Shown one piece after another: positions 11,098 to 22,189 of a stretch of 64,000 nucleotides of DNA (its first letter is position 1; each line of letters begins with the position of its first letter). Under the pieces are notes generated by a model that worked only from the letters and a program-made list of their open reading frames with translations, was not told the origin of the DNA and ran no database searches. Origin of the DNA: Hyposmocoma kahamanoa (lineage: Eukaryota > Arthropoda > Insecta > Lepidoptera > Cosmopterigidae); NCBI RefSeq assembly GCF_003589595.1, contig NW_020654810.1:9813240-9877239 (forward strand), read 5' to 3'. The position numbers and the translations under genes were made by a program.

Positions 11098-11715
11098 CAA
11101 GATGGCGATTTCGGCTGAAAATTGGCATGCGAGGATCTCTAGGAGTCCTTAATCATAATTTGGGGTTAATTATTTCTTTTCGCCATTTTTTAATATGGCT
11201 GCCACATAAGTGTTTTTTTCTTTAAAAATAGCTGCCGAAAGAGATTTGCTTTGATTCGATTGAAAATTGGCATGTGAAGGCCACTAGAAATGCCGGATAA
11301 TAATTTGTGTTCAAATTTTGTTTTTCGCCATTTTCAAATATGGCCGTCATAGAAGCGTTCGTTGGCGGCAGAAAAAAAAAACTCAGATTCCTTTGAAAAT
11401 TGGCTAAGAGTGCTTGATAATAATTTGTGATCAAAATTGGTTTTTCGCCATTTTTCAATATGGCTGCCATAGAAGAGTTTTTTGGCGGCAGATGAAAATT
11501 TGCTCTAATTCGATTGAAAATCGGCATGTAGGGGAGTTTATGGGTGTTTAATAATAATTTGCGGTCAAAATTTATTTTTCGCTATTTTTTAATATGGCTG
11601 CCATACAAACTTTTTGGCGGCAGATGGAAATCTGCTCTAATTCAGCTGAAAATGTGGGGATCTCTATGGGTGTTTAATAATAATTTGCAATCGAAATTTA
11701 CTTTTTACTTTTTTT
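11098..11715 (+). repeat. Minisatellite, 120-145-bp units
   Basis: Four units are anchored by 'cgccatttttcaatatggc' (or variants) at 11181, 11326, 11446 and 11580, with partial units at both ends. Each unit also carries 'gcggcagatg', 'attcgattgaaaat' and 'taataatttg'. Spacing of 145, 120 and 134 bp shows unit-length drift. The minus strand is open for 101 codons across the array, which I take as a by-product of repetition. Confidence 0.8.
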
Positions 11716-11762
11716 AGGCCGAGGTGCGAAGCGAGCGGAGGGCGAAGCCCGAAGCGTCCGCA
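11716..11762 (+). repeat. GC-rich cap of the minisatellite
   Basis: A stretch of 'gcgaagcgagcggaggg' and 'cgaagcccgaagcg', abruptly GC- and purine-rich, abuts the last minisatellite unit. I have seen this type of sequence as a dispersed lepidopteran repeat, but I cannot name it. Confidence 0.45.
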
Positions 11763-12039
11763 TGCCACCTTACGTAGGTAGTATACGGAGACTCTATTAC
11801 GGTACAAGATTTCACTATTGTTCACAATGTAAGGCGTATGTCTTACATTCCCGATGTAGTGGAAATAAGATACTTATAGCGTTGTTGTATCTCGACCGTC
11901 TCTCTGTTAGATTCTTTTTTCTTGGAAGCTATGCCAAAAAGAGAAGTTTAAGGAAAAAATGCCAGATAATCACTCCAAATTTCTGATTTCAAAGTAGGGA
12001 CTTTCCTGTACTATGAGTACCAGAGTAACGATAATTCTG

Positions 12040-12180
12040 AAGGCAATACCCAGAACACCCTGACTAGAACCAATTAAAAATATTGTTTTGGTTCAAATCA
12101 GAGATCGAATCTGGAACCTCCTCATCAAGCGCCCACAGTACTTAATCACTTTGCTAACGAAGAGCATAAGCGCACCCCGT
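12040..12180 (-). repeat. tRNA-related SINE fragment, family D
   Basis: The minus strand reads 'cagattcgatctctg', a degenerate B box, then 'aattggttctagtcagg'. The layout matches copies at 32060-32225 and 45130-45265. Confidence 0.5.
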
Positions 12181-13984
12181 AATCTGAAACCGACCATGTG
12201 CCGCAGGCCGAGCCCGACCCCACCGTAGGTGGGGTATAGCGCTCGTTACAAATATAACGATAAATTTTTATAATTTGGGAAAAACAGGTCAAAAAGGTAA
12301 AAAGGGTCAAGCGCCGTTTCGACTATTTATTTAACACTAAGAAAATTGCTTAAACCCACCAAAAATCAAGATATTGAACAGGGAGAAATAACTGAAGCGA
12401 CATAGTTTTCCGAAACTGTTTAAAGTAAAAGGCTTCAAGAGACGTCGAATCTAATATCGGTTCAAGGTAAAACAATTCAAATATACGTTATAAAATATTT
12501 ATGAAGCAAAATGCTTTACCGTACAGTCGTAATTAACACTGGAGTAGGTGAGATAGGACAAAAAGATGTTTTCCGAAAAAAAAAAAAAAACAATATGAGA
12601 AAGGGGTGAATAGACCTGAATATAAATTATGAGCTTATTAGATAAAAAAACTGAGAAAATTATGTCGCTTGACACTATGATGTAGAAAATGACCCCCGAA
12701 TTCGCGATGGAATTAAACGCCAAAAAAGTTCAATTGACGTGAAACATAGATCAATAGACGCGGAAAAAATAGTTGATTCCAATGATGTATATAACTCAAT
12801 ATCGCCCAAAATGTCTCAAGTGACGCATCAATTCGCCTTTTAACCGTTGATAAAGTTGACATTCGAACTCTCCTTTTCTATACAAAGTTAAATTGGTTGC
12901 AGGTGACTTGAGAATGTAAGAATTTTGATGACGATTTTTTCATATTTCTTTGCTATGATAAGCAACCATTTTAAGGTTTGTAGAAAACTACCTAACGCTC
13001 TGTATTTATTAACATGTTATAAACGGCAAAATGGAGGCGATATTCGAATAAAAACGTATGGCTTGACGTGTTGTTGACTGTTTTTGACGGTTTACATTGT
13101 GTACATACCTACAAATGAGACATACAGTGAAATCTTATAGAATTTTAATACATGTATTAAATTAAAATGTAGTTCGGACCAAAGTTTATTCAAAACGTAA
13201 AGTTTAGACCAAGGGATTACACTGGACATATTACTGGACATCAAAATTAACAACTTTTTGTTGTATAACTTTTGTAAATATGCTTTTAAAATGTCTATCA
13301 TTCCATATTTTTCAATTCATACAGAAGCTCGGGTTAGTAGATACAAGTTTTATGTATGAGGATAACGTTTCTTCAACAATTTTCAACAGTCTACTACATT
13401 TTTTGAGTTCCTTTTGCAGTGCAGAGTTCGACTTCATAAATACCTTGCATAGAGCTTAGTTTATACATGAGTAATAAAGAAAGTGAATTTATCAATGACC
13501 GAGTATAATGTAGTAATTTAATATTTTATATTAAATTATAATAAATTATTGTTACGCAATTATCATTTTGTTTTATTTTTTACCTTAACTATTATTGCTT
13601 TAGAGAAAAATAATAATGAACAATAGGGAATGGAAATATGGAATTCCCTGCATTGTGGGCACTAACGCAAAGAAATGCATAACTTTTAATTCATTTGTTC
13701 ATTGTTTCATGTAGATTAACACAAGTGTTACATAATAGTATTCCAGCACATCAACCCTGTAAGGGTATTACAATGATAATAACTTAACTAATTATTAATC
13801 CCGTATACAAGTTGTGTCATTAAGTATTACAATTACGAAATATATTTAAACCAATATAAAAATTTATGTCACAACAATTAACATTACAAAGTATAAATAT
13901 AGTGATATAATTTAATATAATTCAATTAATTAATTTATGGTCAAAATTGGATAAAATAATGTTTGAATTTCTGAAAAAACCTCA
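12181..13984. other. Intergenic, AT-rich
   Basis: A small GC-rich patch at 12190-12240 is unassigned. A poly(A) run lies at 12577-12592. No gene was recognised. Confidence 0.4.
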
Positions 13985-14085
13985 CATTGAATACCCACAC
14001 CAGAATTCTTCCCAAATTGGTTTAACCAGGAATCGGGCTCGTCATATAGTGCCCATACTGAGCCACCGAGGTCGTCAAAATGTTA
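13985..14085 (-). repeat. tRNA-related SINE fragment, family D
   Basis: The minus strand contains an A-box-like TGGCTCAGTATGGGC and a B-box-like CCCGATTCCTGG, followed by 'aaaccaatttgggaag'. The order and spacing are those of a tRNA-derived SINE head. Confidence 0.6.
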
Positions 14086-14900
14086 TTTTTGAAGGTTTCA
14101 AATTTGTAGATGAAAATATTTACGCGCATGAATTCACTACAACAGAAACAAAAAAAAAACGGAATCCATTTTGAAGTAGAATGTTGGAAATACCAATTTT
14201 TAGAAAACTAATGTGCATAAAAATGTATAAAAACGCTATAGAAACTTTGATGTATAATAAAATTAAAATAACATAATATTGCCATTAAACCAGGCTACAT
14301 CAGAGTAAAATACCAGCACGTGTACAAAATTGCAAATAAAGAGACAGAATATAAGACGAAATAATCCTTTTGTTTAGATCGTAAATGCAAGGTTCGTTTT
14401 GATAAAGTGGTCATATCCATCATGTTTTAGAGTAGGGTCAGCCCTCTTCGAAGTCATAAATTACTTCAATGACGGTAACACAAAAGTTTTACAACTACTT
14501 ACTTCCCTATTGTAAAAAAATACATTATATGAAATAATTTATTCTTATAGGTTTTATCAAGTCACATATTTCTGCGACGTTGTTTACATGTATAAGGAAA
14601 ACCACTATTAAAATGCATCTCGTTTATCAGGAAGACAAAATCATTTTTACAACCGAATTCCAATAATCCAGTTGTCACTCCGCCAAACTTTTCATAAAAA
14701 CGTCGCATGTATGTTTTATTTATAGGAAAAGTAGAAAACGAAGTTTATATACATATATTTGCATCAAGTGTATGTGTATTGTAAGTTCACCAGACGGAAA
14801 GGTCCAAAGTCGTTACAATTTATGCCAACTATTAAGTTTCGGTTTATTTCCCAGATTTACCGGGTCCTGCCACATTTGTTTCATACTTTATGTATCCTCC
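14086..14900. other. Intergenic, nothing recognised
   Basis: AT-rich; no repeat or coding signal supported. Confidence 0.4.
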
Positions 14901-15070
14901 GTCATGGCAAAATACGCTCTATTTATTTAGCTTTTATTTAAACTTAAACGAGATCCCGGGCGCGCGAGAGAGGCCGTCTTGCTTTGGTCTACACAGGACC
15001 GGGCGGCTTCCGACACGCTTTAAAACGCCTTTAAAGGCTTATAAATGAATGTAAGCCTTTAAAAGCATTT
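14901..15070 (+). repeat. Shared ~35-bp motif with GC-rich flank and hairpin
   Basis: 'gtcatggcaaaatacgctct' followed by 'atttatttagctttt' recurs at 31900-31934 with two changes. A GC-rich stretch 14951-15010 follows here but precedes the motif at the other locus. A hairpin, 'gcctttaaaggctta' (15028) against 'taagcctttaaaagc' (15052), ends the block. Confidence 0.5.
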
Positions 15071-16040
15071 CAAAGATACTAAGCAGCCAACACACTATCC
15101 AAAGTCAATATACTCTTAAAATAAAAGAAGTATCGACACGATAAGAAGAAGAAAGATATTAATTTAATTAAACAATTATTCACTTACGATGATAGTGCGT
15201 TTAAGAAATAATTGACTAGAACTACGTTAGAAAAAACTAACTTGCTCTAAACTACGTTGAAAAACTACGCTGCTCACAGGCAAATAGTAACAAAGGTAAG
15301 CGGAAAAAAATAATGAATAGATTCGCGAAAACAAAGCAGTAGGCACATAATGACTTGTTATTTGTGCAAAACCTTTCATGATTTCATTGTATACTACGAA
15401 GAAAGAAATTCAGAATAGCTAAAAGTCTTATTACTGGTTCTGGTAAGTATTTTGCATTTGAATAAGGCTAAACGTGTGTGAATATATAGGGTATCCCACG
15501 GCTATGGCACACGGCGGAAAAGTACCTTAAATACTGTAAATAGAAAATGTTAGTGAAAGAAGACTTCATTTTGATATTAAAAACAATTTGACTTAAGAAC
15601 ATTGTATTCAAAGATTTTTAAATAATCGCCTGTTTGAACCAGGAATCGAACCCGCCAAATGTGAAAAAAAAACACCTGTAATTTTCGTTTCTTTAATGCT
15701 CGTGCTTGATTTGTCTGAAGCTATAGGTGGAAACCTGTAATTGACTTTATGTTTCTTTCCCTGTTTTTATTAAATGTTTAAAGCTACTGGTTTTCCATGA
15801 ATAAATAAACAAATAAGAAATAGAAATAAATAGTGTATGTCGTATTAACATCGTAAGGAAGACATTAAGGGAAACATCCTGATTTTGTTAGGAATCATTT
15901 GATAATTTACCTATTCAACCTTCTTTATACATTCGCTCAGCCGGTGGTGAAATAATAACGTCACTTGATTGCAAATAATTTATTTATCCATTTTTCACAA
16001 TAATTACTTTGAAAGTGCAGAAAACGGATCATCATATAAC
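15071..16040. other. Intergenic, mostly unassigned
   Basis: A lone B-box-like 'ggttcctggttcaaac' reading (minus strand, near 15640) may be a decayed family D SINE. Otherwise I see nothing. Confidence 0.35.
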
Positions 16041-17055
16041 GGATTTTTAAATTTCACGCGGTAAATTCATAGAAACCGGCCATGCTTGTTCACTTCCCAA
16101 GTACCTCTCACAGAAAAATAAAAATACATTGACCATCAACTTTTTGTTCACAGGTCAATGATTTCACTCCTTATTTTCACATGGCAACCCTGCCAATGAC
16201 TGTCATGTCATACCACATCACATGGCTAAATGAACTGAACCGATTCTAACAAAATCAGTGCCACCCCTTTGCGACCTCATCCAGTTTGTGTTGTCAAACT
16301 GTCGTAACAATTTTGTAAACAAAGAAAACTATGATCGAACTAGTTAATGTGATTCGTAGATAGCTTAGTAAGTTGTTTCTCTAGTAATAATTAGAAAACT
16401 ACACTTAATAATATTAGCTAAGATTTAACCGTTTGCAAAGCACATCCCGTAAACAACAAACGGAACTTCGTTACACCACGTTTGAAGTCACAACTGGCTC
16501 CGACATGTATATTTTCCTATTTGTATATGAATACCTTGTATGTAAGAATGTAGGTTTATGCATTTGAATGTTGAGAATTAGATATGAAAGAATGCGTGTA
16601 TAGCGAATACGTGGGTGAGTGAGACTCCACGGTATGAATGTAAAATTCTGCGTTAGGTATACATATACATATGAAGTTGTTGTATGTGTTCATGCTGAAA
16701 TGGTTAGGCAAAATAAATAAAAATAATGTACATACTTTAACATTTATGATACACGTATGTTATAAAAGTATTATACAACGGCGTAGCATAAGACAAAAAG
16801 ATAGGTGTCCTTTTGTCTTATGCCCATCTTTCTTACGTCTGCTATAGAGGTGAAAGGATGAGAACCTGGTAGTCTATAACACAGGTTAATCCTTGTATGG
16901 ACACCAGACCATCACAAAACGAAACTGTCTTCAGTAACATGTGGGGACCATAAGTATATAATATAATGTATAAGTACAAGTTTCCCTTGTGAAAGACAAT
17001 AAAGGTATTTTTATATGGTATTGGTAGATGATTATGAAGATTACGTTTCTTATGT
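16041..17055. other. Intergenic; possible promoter-like segment
   Basis: 16180-16330 is less AT-rich and contains 'ttgtcaaactgtcg', resembling 'gactgtcaaactgac' upstream of the 258-residue gene near 37530. A 13-bp perfect hairpin (16786-16798 with 16811-16823) lies further right. No coding sequence was identified. Confidence 0.25.
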
Positions 17056-17328
17056 CATCAAATGACGGGAAAAATAACAGGAAATGCCGCGTTAGCGACA
17101 CGCCTGTCCATAACAGTTGCAGTGACACTCACATTTCGCTTTAAGTCGAAAAGATATGAGCGACTGTCATTGCGCCCATCACTCTGAGACATAAGTTGAA
17201 AAGTCCCATGTGCCTGTAATTTCACCAGCACGCTTACCCTTCAAAACAGGAACGTAGCAATGCTCACATTAATGCTTGGTAACAGAAATACGTAAAGTTA
17301 ACTCTTTTAGAAGGAGATTTACTGCTAA
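17056..17328 (-). repeat. Dispersed repeat family A, copy 2
   Basis: Minus-strand copy with all landmarks: 'tggtgaaattacaggcac', 'tcaacttatgtctcagag' and 'ctgttatggacaggcgtg'. It is more diverged than copies 3, 4 and 9. Confidence 0.75.
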
Positions 17329-17435
17329 AGTGTGCTACGAAGTTGTTTGCTTTACACGACTTTAATTTTATGAAATATAGTCCTACTTAATTAAATACCT
17401 GACGCAACGTCTGCAGATGATAGTTCAAATTTTAG

Positions 17436-17573
17436 TATCTTTTTGCCAAAGTTGTGTGTACTCTTGGTATCAAAATAATACTATCTTTCGCAAAGTTTGC
17501 CGCTCTTCGTGGAATACAGGCTATAAGCAATAGTGAGGAGGCGCAGGAACATTTCCAGGCAGGCAAGTTCCAG
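17436..17573 (+). CDS. Candidate internal exon, unrecognised protein
   Basis: An acceptor-like 'caaattttag' precedes 46 open codons in phase 0 that end at a strong donor, CAG|GTAATA. The second half, 'FAALRGIQAISNSEEAQEHF', has the look of real protein, with an amphipathic acidic end, and the block is GC-richer than its surroundings. No family is recognised, and the first 15 codons could be intron if a nearer AG is used. The minus strand is open too, which weakens the case. No partner exon could be joined with confidence. Confidence 0.35.
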
Positions 17574-17784
17574 GTAATAAGTTTTCCTTCTATCTCACTA
17601 TCTGGAGGTGCACACTGTAAGCTTATGGTGATTTTTATGTGGCTTTTTCTCAAATAAATTATACCGGCGTTAGAAAATTTAAATGTCATACATAAACCAC
17701 TTTTTATACACATAATACATACACACAACATCACTTACGACATTATAAAATTCGATCAACAAAATTCTTACCTTAATATCCACC

Positions 17785-17873
17785 GTGGAAATTTGAACGT
17801 CGTAAGTGACATTTTGTTAAAGAGACATTTTGTCGTAAGGGACAATGTCCCATACGACATTTCAAATTTCCAC
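17785..17873. repeat. 89-bp foldback with 13-bp perfect ends
   Basis: GTGGAAATTTGAA at 17785-17797 is exactly complementary to 17861-17873. The pairing continues imperfectly through 'cgtcgta' and 'tacgac'. The motif 'gtcgtaagtgaca' or its complement recurs at 17731, 17799, 17833 and 17852, both inside and just outside the foldback. Confidence 0.65.
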
Positions 17874-17879
17874 CATATG

Positions 17880-18714
17880 GCGGCTAGACTAGAATAGAGA
17901 GGTTACAAACATTTTGATTTTATTCATATTTGTCTCATATCTTACCTCTTATCATTTCTATAAAAAAATTTCCATCCATATATATATAGCAATCCATTAA
18001 AAGCTACTTCTTCATCCAATGTATTTTTCTCATCGTAATGTAATGCATCACAATGAAAGCGACGCAGCTGCAGTTCATGAAACTTCCATGGTTGCTATAC
18101 AAATCCTGAACATTCACAGCTCCAGGCAAATAGACGGTCTGCAGCGGACGAACAAGCTCTCTACGAGAATTTCTACGCGATATATTAATCGCATAGCGAT
18201 GCAATCTCCGGATGAAACTCGTGTAAAGAATATTTCTGCTTCAAGATTAATGTAAAAGAAAAAGAAATATAAAAAAAAAATTATACGACAATTACCCGTC
18301 TAATCTCCAGATCAATATCTGTGTGCATTATATTCCCTTTGGTGGAGGCGAAGCAAAAATGTCTGATTTCTTGTAGACGTATCAAACATTTTATGATGAA
18401 AAAAATTGAGCGATCCCAAATCATTCCATTTCACTAAACATACACTGGTTGTGTGTTTGTGGCGCCAAGTAAATTGAGTTAATTATGTTCATGGAAGTAT
18501 TCGTAAGACATTTTCTGTTAATAAATAACAACAACAAAATATAATAGCAATAAGTTATTTATTCCGATAGCTAGGATCCCTTGTTTAATATTATAAACAT
18601 CTTACAGCCAATGTTACTAGTAATATAAATTTAAAACAAATGAACTTAATAATTACACTGTATAATTATATAACCAGTCAATGAGTAATTTCATTGCTCT
18701 GGTACTCATGTGCC
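17880..18714. other. Intergenic; one open GC-richer block
   Basis: 18019-18255 is open on both strands (78 and 66 codons) and GC-richer than the flanks. It shows no domain, no convincing splice sites and no poly(A) signal, so no gene is called. The rest is AT-rich. Confidence 0.3.
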
Positions 18715-19130
18715 TTTCTACCGATCCGCGAGATAAAAGTTCCGGGGATCTCCGGAACTAGCCCGGAGAGCTAATAGAGGATGAGTTAGAGATCCTCCGG
18801 AACTTCTAGCTGCGTAGGTGTTTGGGAAATGGAGAGACGCTACGACATCGGGAGGTGAGCGTGCCGATAGCTCCGCTACCAATGTGGAGACTTAGTAGTG
18901 GTATTTAGAGTCAACGGCTTAGCGGTAGCAACTGTTACTTGTGCAATGTGCAATGGGAAGTGAGCGTGCCGACAGCTCCGGTGTCTATCTAGACAATAGG
19001 GGGCGCTGTGCGTACATTGAGAACCGGATGAAGTCTCTGCAAACGGGCTAATCTGGGGTTAGGACCTGACTGAAAACGTCCCTGTTCAGACCCTTCTCGT
19101 ATAACGTAGGGTAGGTAGGGAGGGTCACTA
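18715..19130. repeat. GC-rich block with internal tandem duplication
   Basis: A ~415-bp block of markedly higher GC than its flanks. 'gaggtgagcgtgccgatagc' near 18851 recurs as 'gaagtgagcgtgccgacagc' near 18957, a ~106-bp period. An inner palindrome-rich stretch 'ttccggggatctccggaac' lies at 18741. No reading frame is convincing. It may be the untranslated end of a retroelement; that is a guess. Confidence 0.45.
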
Positions 19131-19299
19131 CAATCAAAATTTATTTATGGTACTAGTGTGAGATCACGTAATTAGTGTGGTTGTTTGGCACGTTTAATAT
19201 ATTATTGTTACCACGTTTTTCTTTTCTCAGTCTTTTGGCTGGTCTTAACTACTTTTATGCACCGAAATCAAATAAATGCAGAATAGTGTATATTATCGA

Positions 19300-19510
19300 G
19301 TTTTTAGTTTTTCGCGATTGTTATACATAGGAAATGAAAAAATTTTTTTGGATCTCTATCGTGTATATTTGTTTTTTCAATTACACTAACGTTACGGACC
19401 CTTTACAGGTTCCATGTTCACGGCTGACTGAGATGGTAAAGTCATGCATTAATATTAGATATTATATAGGTGTTTTAGATCCGAAAAAAAATAGTTTCAT
19501 TTCTTGAGAG
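19300..19510 (+). repeat. Dispersed repeat family E, copy 1
   Basis: The block runs from 'cgcgattgttatacatagg' through 'gttccatgttcacggctgac' to 'agatccgaaaaaaaatag'. These phrases are shared, in either orientation, with 24225-24410, 34615-34825, 55185-55365 and 63640-63760. The ends 'ggaaatgaaa' and 'tttcatttc' are mutually inverted. Confidence 0.6.
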
Positions 19511-19642
19511 TTATTATTATTTTAGTCAGTGGACACATGATATTTAAAGTTATTTTCGATTATATTTGATAGCAATCAACCTTTAAAACAAATCGTGATA
19601 GACGAAAATAATTTTCTGTGTCAATTTCTTTTAATTTATAAA

Positions 19643-20298
19643 TAGAGATGGGAAAAACTGCTTATTTTTAAACGTTACACTAAACACCTTAACATACTCT
19701 ACAAAACTTCCTTATTAAAAACTGTTTAAATACCTATTACTGTTGTATATAGAAATAAGATTAATATTTAGATAGATCTATTAGATGTAGTACAGATATG
19801 GATGTAAAAGAGCGAAGTATCCTAACACAGGCATTGCTATGCTTAAAAGGAGATTCCTGACACTATTATTGTAAATCTAAAGTCGGAAAGAAATAAATTA
19901 TAATTATTATTATTATGGTTAAGCCGTAGTACTTTTTTAAAAATTGTGCTTTTTTAAACGCTTTTCACATAAACGCTTTTTAGTTTGAAGCTTACAAAAT
20001 CGTTTAAGCGCAAGTTTTATGTTAAAAAAAGCTTGCAACGTTGTGTTGATAGTGAAAAGCAAGAGTAGACCACTAAAGGTATTAAGATAAGTAAGTTTAT
20101 TTGTAAATCACAAGTTATGTTTTTATTTATAAAATTATTATTCACATTGATGAATTAATTTGTTTAGGAAATATAGATGGCGGGACTTGAAACATAAGCA
20201 CGTTGTTAGCGCTTACGCTTAAATTTAAAAGCGAGCTTATGTGCTTATTTTAAAAAGCAAACTTTTTTACGTGCTTTTGGTTTAAACGCCCACATCTA
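19643..20298. mobile_element. Non-autonomous hAT element
   Basis: The 656-bp element starts TAGAGATGGG and ends CCCACATCTA, a typical hAT terminus. The 8-bp flanks 'tttataaa' (19635-19642) and 'tttacaaa' (20299-20306) agree at 7 of 8 bases, as expected for an old target duplication. Inside, 'gctttttta', 'aagcg' and 'aagcttac' recur in both orientations near each end. There is no transposase. Confidence 0.75.
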
Positions 20299-20306
20299 TT
20301 TACAAA

Positions 20307-20939
20307 TAAATCATTACATATATTATATACAAACTCAAATTTAATTCCTATCTCGTAACCTTACTGCCATCATCGAGATAGCAATGCTGGTTTAAAAATA
20401 TCAATATATACGTACCGCATTTCACAAAGGTTCTTTCAATATAGCACGACAACACCAAATCAAATTATATTTACCACCTGTAGGTACAACTAAATTAATT
20501 ATGTGACAACGCTACGCTTCGAGTGATGTGTAGGTATTGATGCGTCAAGTAGGCCGGGTTACTTTATTTGTTCTTACTATACTAAGGTATGAAGATCTGT
20601 AAAAGTCTCTACTAATATTACAAAAATATTAAAACAATAGGTTTTAACTGTATTACTTATTTATTTTTGTTAACATAGCACTTCGCCTGACACAATTTGA
20701 AGAGAAGAGAAAGAGCGAAGTCCATACTGCCACATACACATTTTATGTCTTTGACATGATCAAATTGCAAAAGTTTGCAATTCCTGTTGCGTTCCTATTG
20801 GTGTGCGCCAGATTGATTTCCTGGTTTCTAACTAGGAAATTGTATATTCTATGATTACCAAAGCAATAAAATAAACTTCTGAGGCACCCGGAAAACCCAG
20901 ACCGTGATCAATATGGTTTTCATTATCTTATAACAAGAT
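20307..20939. other. Intergenic, AT-rich
   Basis: No feature supported. Confidence 0.4.
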
Positions 20940-21229
20940 TAGCGATGGGCGAGTCGAGTTATTTAACTCGAGCTACTTTTTGTGAACTCGAGCTAGTTCA
21001 GTCCGGTTCCAGCCGAGCCGACTACTTCATTCATACAGCGTGTCGGCTGTTCGTTCTCACTCGGTCGGTTCGGCGACTTTCGGATCACGCTCGAGTCGCG
21101 GTCGGCCGGCAGATTGTGCCCAACTCGGTGAATCGTCGTCGGTTCGAGTTACTCGTGACTCGCGGTTGCTCTGTCAGACACCGAGTTGAGTTATTCCAGT
21201 TGAAAAAAATACAACTCGTCCCATCGCTA
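20940..21229. mobile_element. Probable hAT-type MITE, GC-rich interior
   Basis: The 290-bp element starts TAGCGATGGGCGAGT and ends ACTCGTCCCATCGCTA. The terminus resembles hAT. The flanking 8-mers 'aacaagat' and 'acacaaat' agree only at 4 of 8 positions, so the duplication is not proven; a TA duplication is also possible. The interior is unusually GC-rich and packed with 'actcg' or 'cgagt', for example 'actcgagct' at 20966 and 20990. It is open for 102 codons on the plus strand, but this is not taken as coding. Confidence 0.6.
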
Positions 21230-22030
21230 ACACAAATACGAGTAGAAAACTAACCAGTTTGTTAGTAATATTTACTATTACAATATTAGTAATAGTATAA
21301 CTTCATAAGTAAGTATAATTGTATGTTTTGGGAAAAATACATTTGTTATAGAACTGTTTGGAATTTGAGGCATCTAATTTGCTAAAAACATAGCTATTTT
21401 AGGCGATGCGCATATGGAGCAACTTTGATCATCAACTTTCGGCAACTGACAACCCACAACTAGCTGTTTATGCTTGTTGTTAAATAAATTCTTAATTGCC
21501 GAAATTAGAAACTTGCAAATTTGTACCGGTCGTCTCCAGTTGCCAGTTTCCGCAACCGGCAACCGCAACTCGTGAAGCAACTTCACTCCCTCCACGTCAC
21601 CCGCAGCGCCAGTCTTGATCGTGGATTTCGAAAGTTTATTTAAAATTGCGGTAACCGACAACTAGACCTTTTAGGCGCTCCGCAGACGGAGCAACTTTGA
21701 TCAACGAGTTTCGGCAACTGGCAATCCGCGACTAGCTGTTTATGACGTTTTTTATATAATTTCAAGAAACTGCGTAGACGTAGCAACTTTAGTTGACAGT
21801 TTCGGCAATCGACTACAGTTTTCGATTGCCGAAATCGGTGATTAAATAAATTCTTAATTGCTGCAACTAGAAACTTGCAAATTTGTACCGGTTGTCTCCG
21901 GTTGCCAGTTTCCGCAACCGGCAACCGCAACTCGTAAAGCAAGTTCACTCCCTCCCTGTCCCCGCAGTGTCAGTCTTGATCTTCGTATCGTTATGTCCAC
22001 ACGTCCGACTTTCCTGCGCACGAATGCAAA

Positions 22031-22189
22031 ATGGAAGCAAACCAAGACGAGAGTTTTGAATTGAAAACCGAATGTTTTATCGAGGAAATAAGAAAATATC
22101 GTGCAATTTGGGATTTGAGTTACGAGGAGTACTCTAACCGCGTAGAAAGCCTGGGAAAAAGTGAGCATAAAGTGCAATCTCAACTTTGA
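22031..22189 (+). pseudogene. Truncated MADF/Myb-like protein of Harbinger
   Basis: ATG at 22031 opens 52 codons ending TGA 22187-22189. Residues 12-38 include 'CFIEEIRKYRAIWDLSYEEY', which fits the first helices of a MADF domain, the DNA-binding fold of the second protein in Harbinger elements. In active elements that protein binds element ends and brings the transposase to the nucleus. Only the N-terminal third is present: the frame then leaves the domain at 'VESLGK' and stops, and the remaining helices are not found downstream. It lies just inside the left subterminal repeats and converges with the transposase on the other strand. Non-functional by length. Confidence 0.65.

Noticed and set aside
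11222..11527. 101-codon minus-strand frame
   Set aside because: It lies inside the minisatellite and repeats with it; no start context or domain.
18019..18255. 78-codon frame considered as a last exon
   Set aside because: No phase-compatible acceptor, no poly(A) signal, opposite strand also open, no domain.
20945..21253. 102-codon plus-strand frame
   Set aside because: It coincides with the GC-rich MITE; GC-rich DNA has few stops.
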